Assembly: GCF_000317635.1 (NCBI RefSeq)
Contig: NC_019779.1
Span: 1,736,001-1,800,000 of the forward strand
Length of the DNA stretch: 64,000 nt
Source of the DNA: Halothece sp. PCC 7418
GTDB lineage: Bacteria > Cyanobacteriota > Cyanobacteriia > Cyanobacteriales > Rubidibacteraceae
Direction: 5' to 3'
Below are positions 63,784-64,000 of the stretch, one piece after another. Below the pieces are notes generated by a model, which was given only the letters and a program-made list of their open reading frames with translations, was not told where the DNA came from and did no database searches. Within the stretch, counting starts at the first letter, position 1. Every line of letters starts with the position of its first letter. The translations under genes were made by a program, and so were the position numbers.

Positions 63784-64000
63784 ATGACAAATCTTAAACT
63801 GCTTAATCAAACTCTAATTGATACCGTAGCGAATGCAGCAGCAAATAGTCAGCGCTTGCGGAAAAATCACAATTTTCATCAACTCTCGGAGCAAGTCCAA
63901 CGCTTCATTAATATTATGCAGCCAGGAACTTATGTCCGTCCACATCGCCATCTTCGTCCAGAAGATAGCAATGGCTTTGAGTTTTTTCTCGTGCTACAAG
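63784..64000 (+). CDS. WbuC-like cupin protein, partial (runs off the window)
   Basis: From ATG 63784 the frame is open for at least 72 codons to the end of the window. The start MTNLKLLNQTLIDTV, the middle LRKNHNFHQLSEQVQRFINI and the cupin metal motif PGTYVRPHRHLRP are visible. This is the pattern of WbuC-type cupin metalloproteins, usually linked to polysaccharide synthesis. Only the N-terminal half is seen, so function stays uncertain. It is divergent from uvrB. The short GACCAATGACGAATGAC repeat lies just before it. Confidence 0.75.
   Translation, partial: MTNLKLLNQTLIDTVANAAANSQRLRKNHNFHQLSEQVQRFINIMQPGTYVRPHRHLRPEDSNGFEFFLVLQ

Overview
The window reads as a unicellular, probably halotolerant cyanobacterium of the Halothece / Dactylococcopsis / Euhalothece kind. 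The genus is inferred, not proven. The signs are the very frequent HIP1 palindrome GCGATCGC, often extended to GCGATCGCGC, and cyanobacterial genes: ferredoxin-dependent glutamate synthase, a Synechocystis-type apocarotenoid oxygenase, MinCDE, MenA/MenF for phylloquinone, GuaB3, a DUF2555 protein and a PatD-like protein. Most of the window is ordinary chromosome with short operons. Accessory DNA is concentrated at 8.6-9.5 kb, 21.7-24.5 kb, 40-42.3 kb and 54.9-57 kb.

Layout. 0-2 kb: a two-gene restriction-modification pair and tRNA-Leu(CAG). 2-7 kb: glsF with a shared terminator. 6.9-10.7 kb: a sugar-phosphate cyclase with a long N-terminal extension, decayed transposon DNA, and an MFS exporter. 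10.9-18.9 kb: the retinal-forming oxygenase, then a four-gene signalling operon (histidine kinase, receiver, GGDEF-EAL, CBS-PAS hybrid kinase) without a DNA-binding output. 19-24.4 kb: a ClC transporter-CBS-Usp protein lacking the usual gating glutamate, then a pile of broken genes: an ABCG-type ATPase, a CHAT protein split by a TnpB element, and a copied fragment of the ClC gene.

24.5-39 kb: minCDE; egtC-egtB for ergothioneine or a related thiol-histidine; a CowN homologue; a patD-like gene / double ABC ATPase / dacB operon; rsh; menA and menF. 39-48 kb: a cysteine hydrolase, three tandem Uma2 genes (one frameshifted), sat, a fourth Uma2 gene, a trypsin-PDZ protease, a BLUF photoreceptor with an FAD oxidoreductase, and a PFE-CTERM-like surface protein. 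48.5-64 kb: fmdA-fmdB, a methyltransferase, argF, guaB3, tldD, HicB relics, a second TnpB element, a LivK-type lipoprotein, a DUF2555 gene with coaBC, a damaged RelE-type toxin pair, a peptide permease, uvrB and the start of a WbuC-type cupin.

The most informative region is 21.7-24.3 kb. Removing 22437-23832 restores a continuous CHAT reading frame across a TTAC target, which fixes both ends of the TnpB element and the sequence its guide RNA would carry. Two orphan copies of a similar RNA end (9328-9390, 21801-21864) have a hairpin with matched base changes on both arms. A separate multi-stem structure recurs at 9056-9151 and 55367-55485. A 151-186 bp repeat with inverted TATAGC ends occurs four times between genes, and two unrelated 45-bp palindromic insertions keep frame inside coding sequences.
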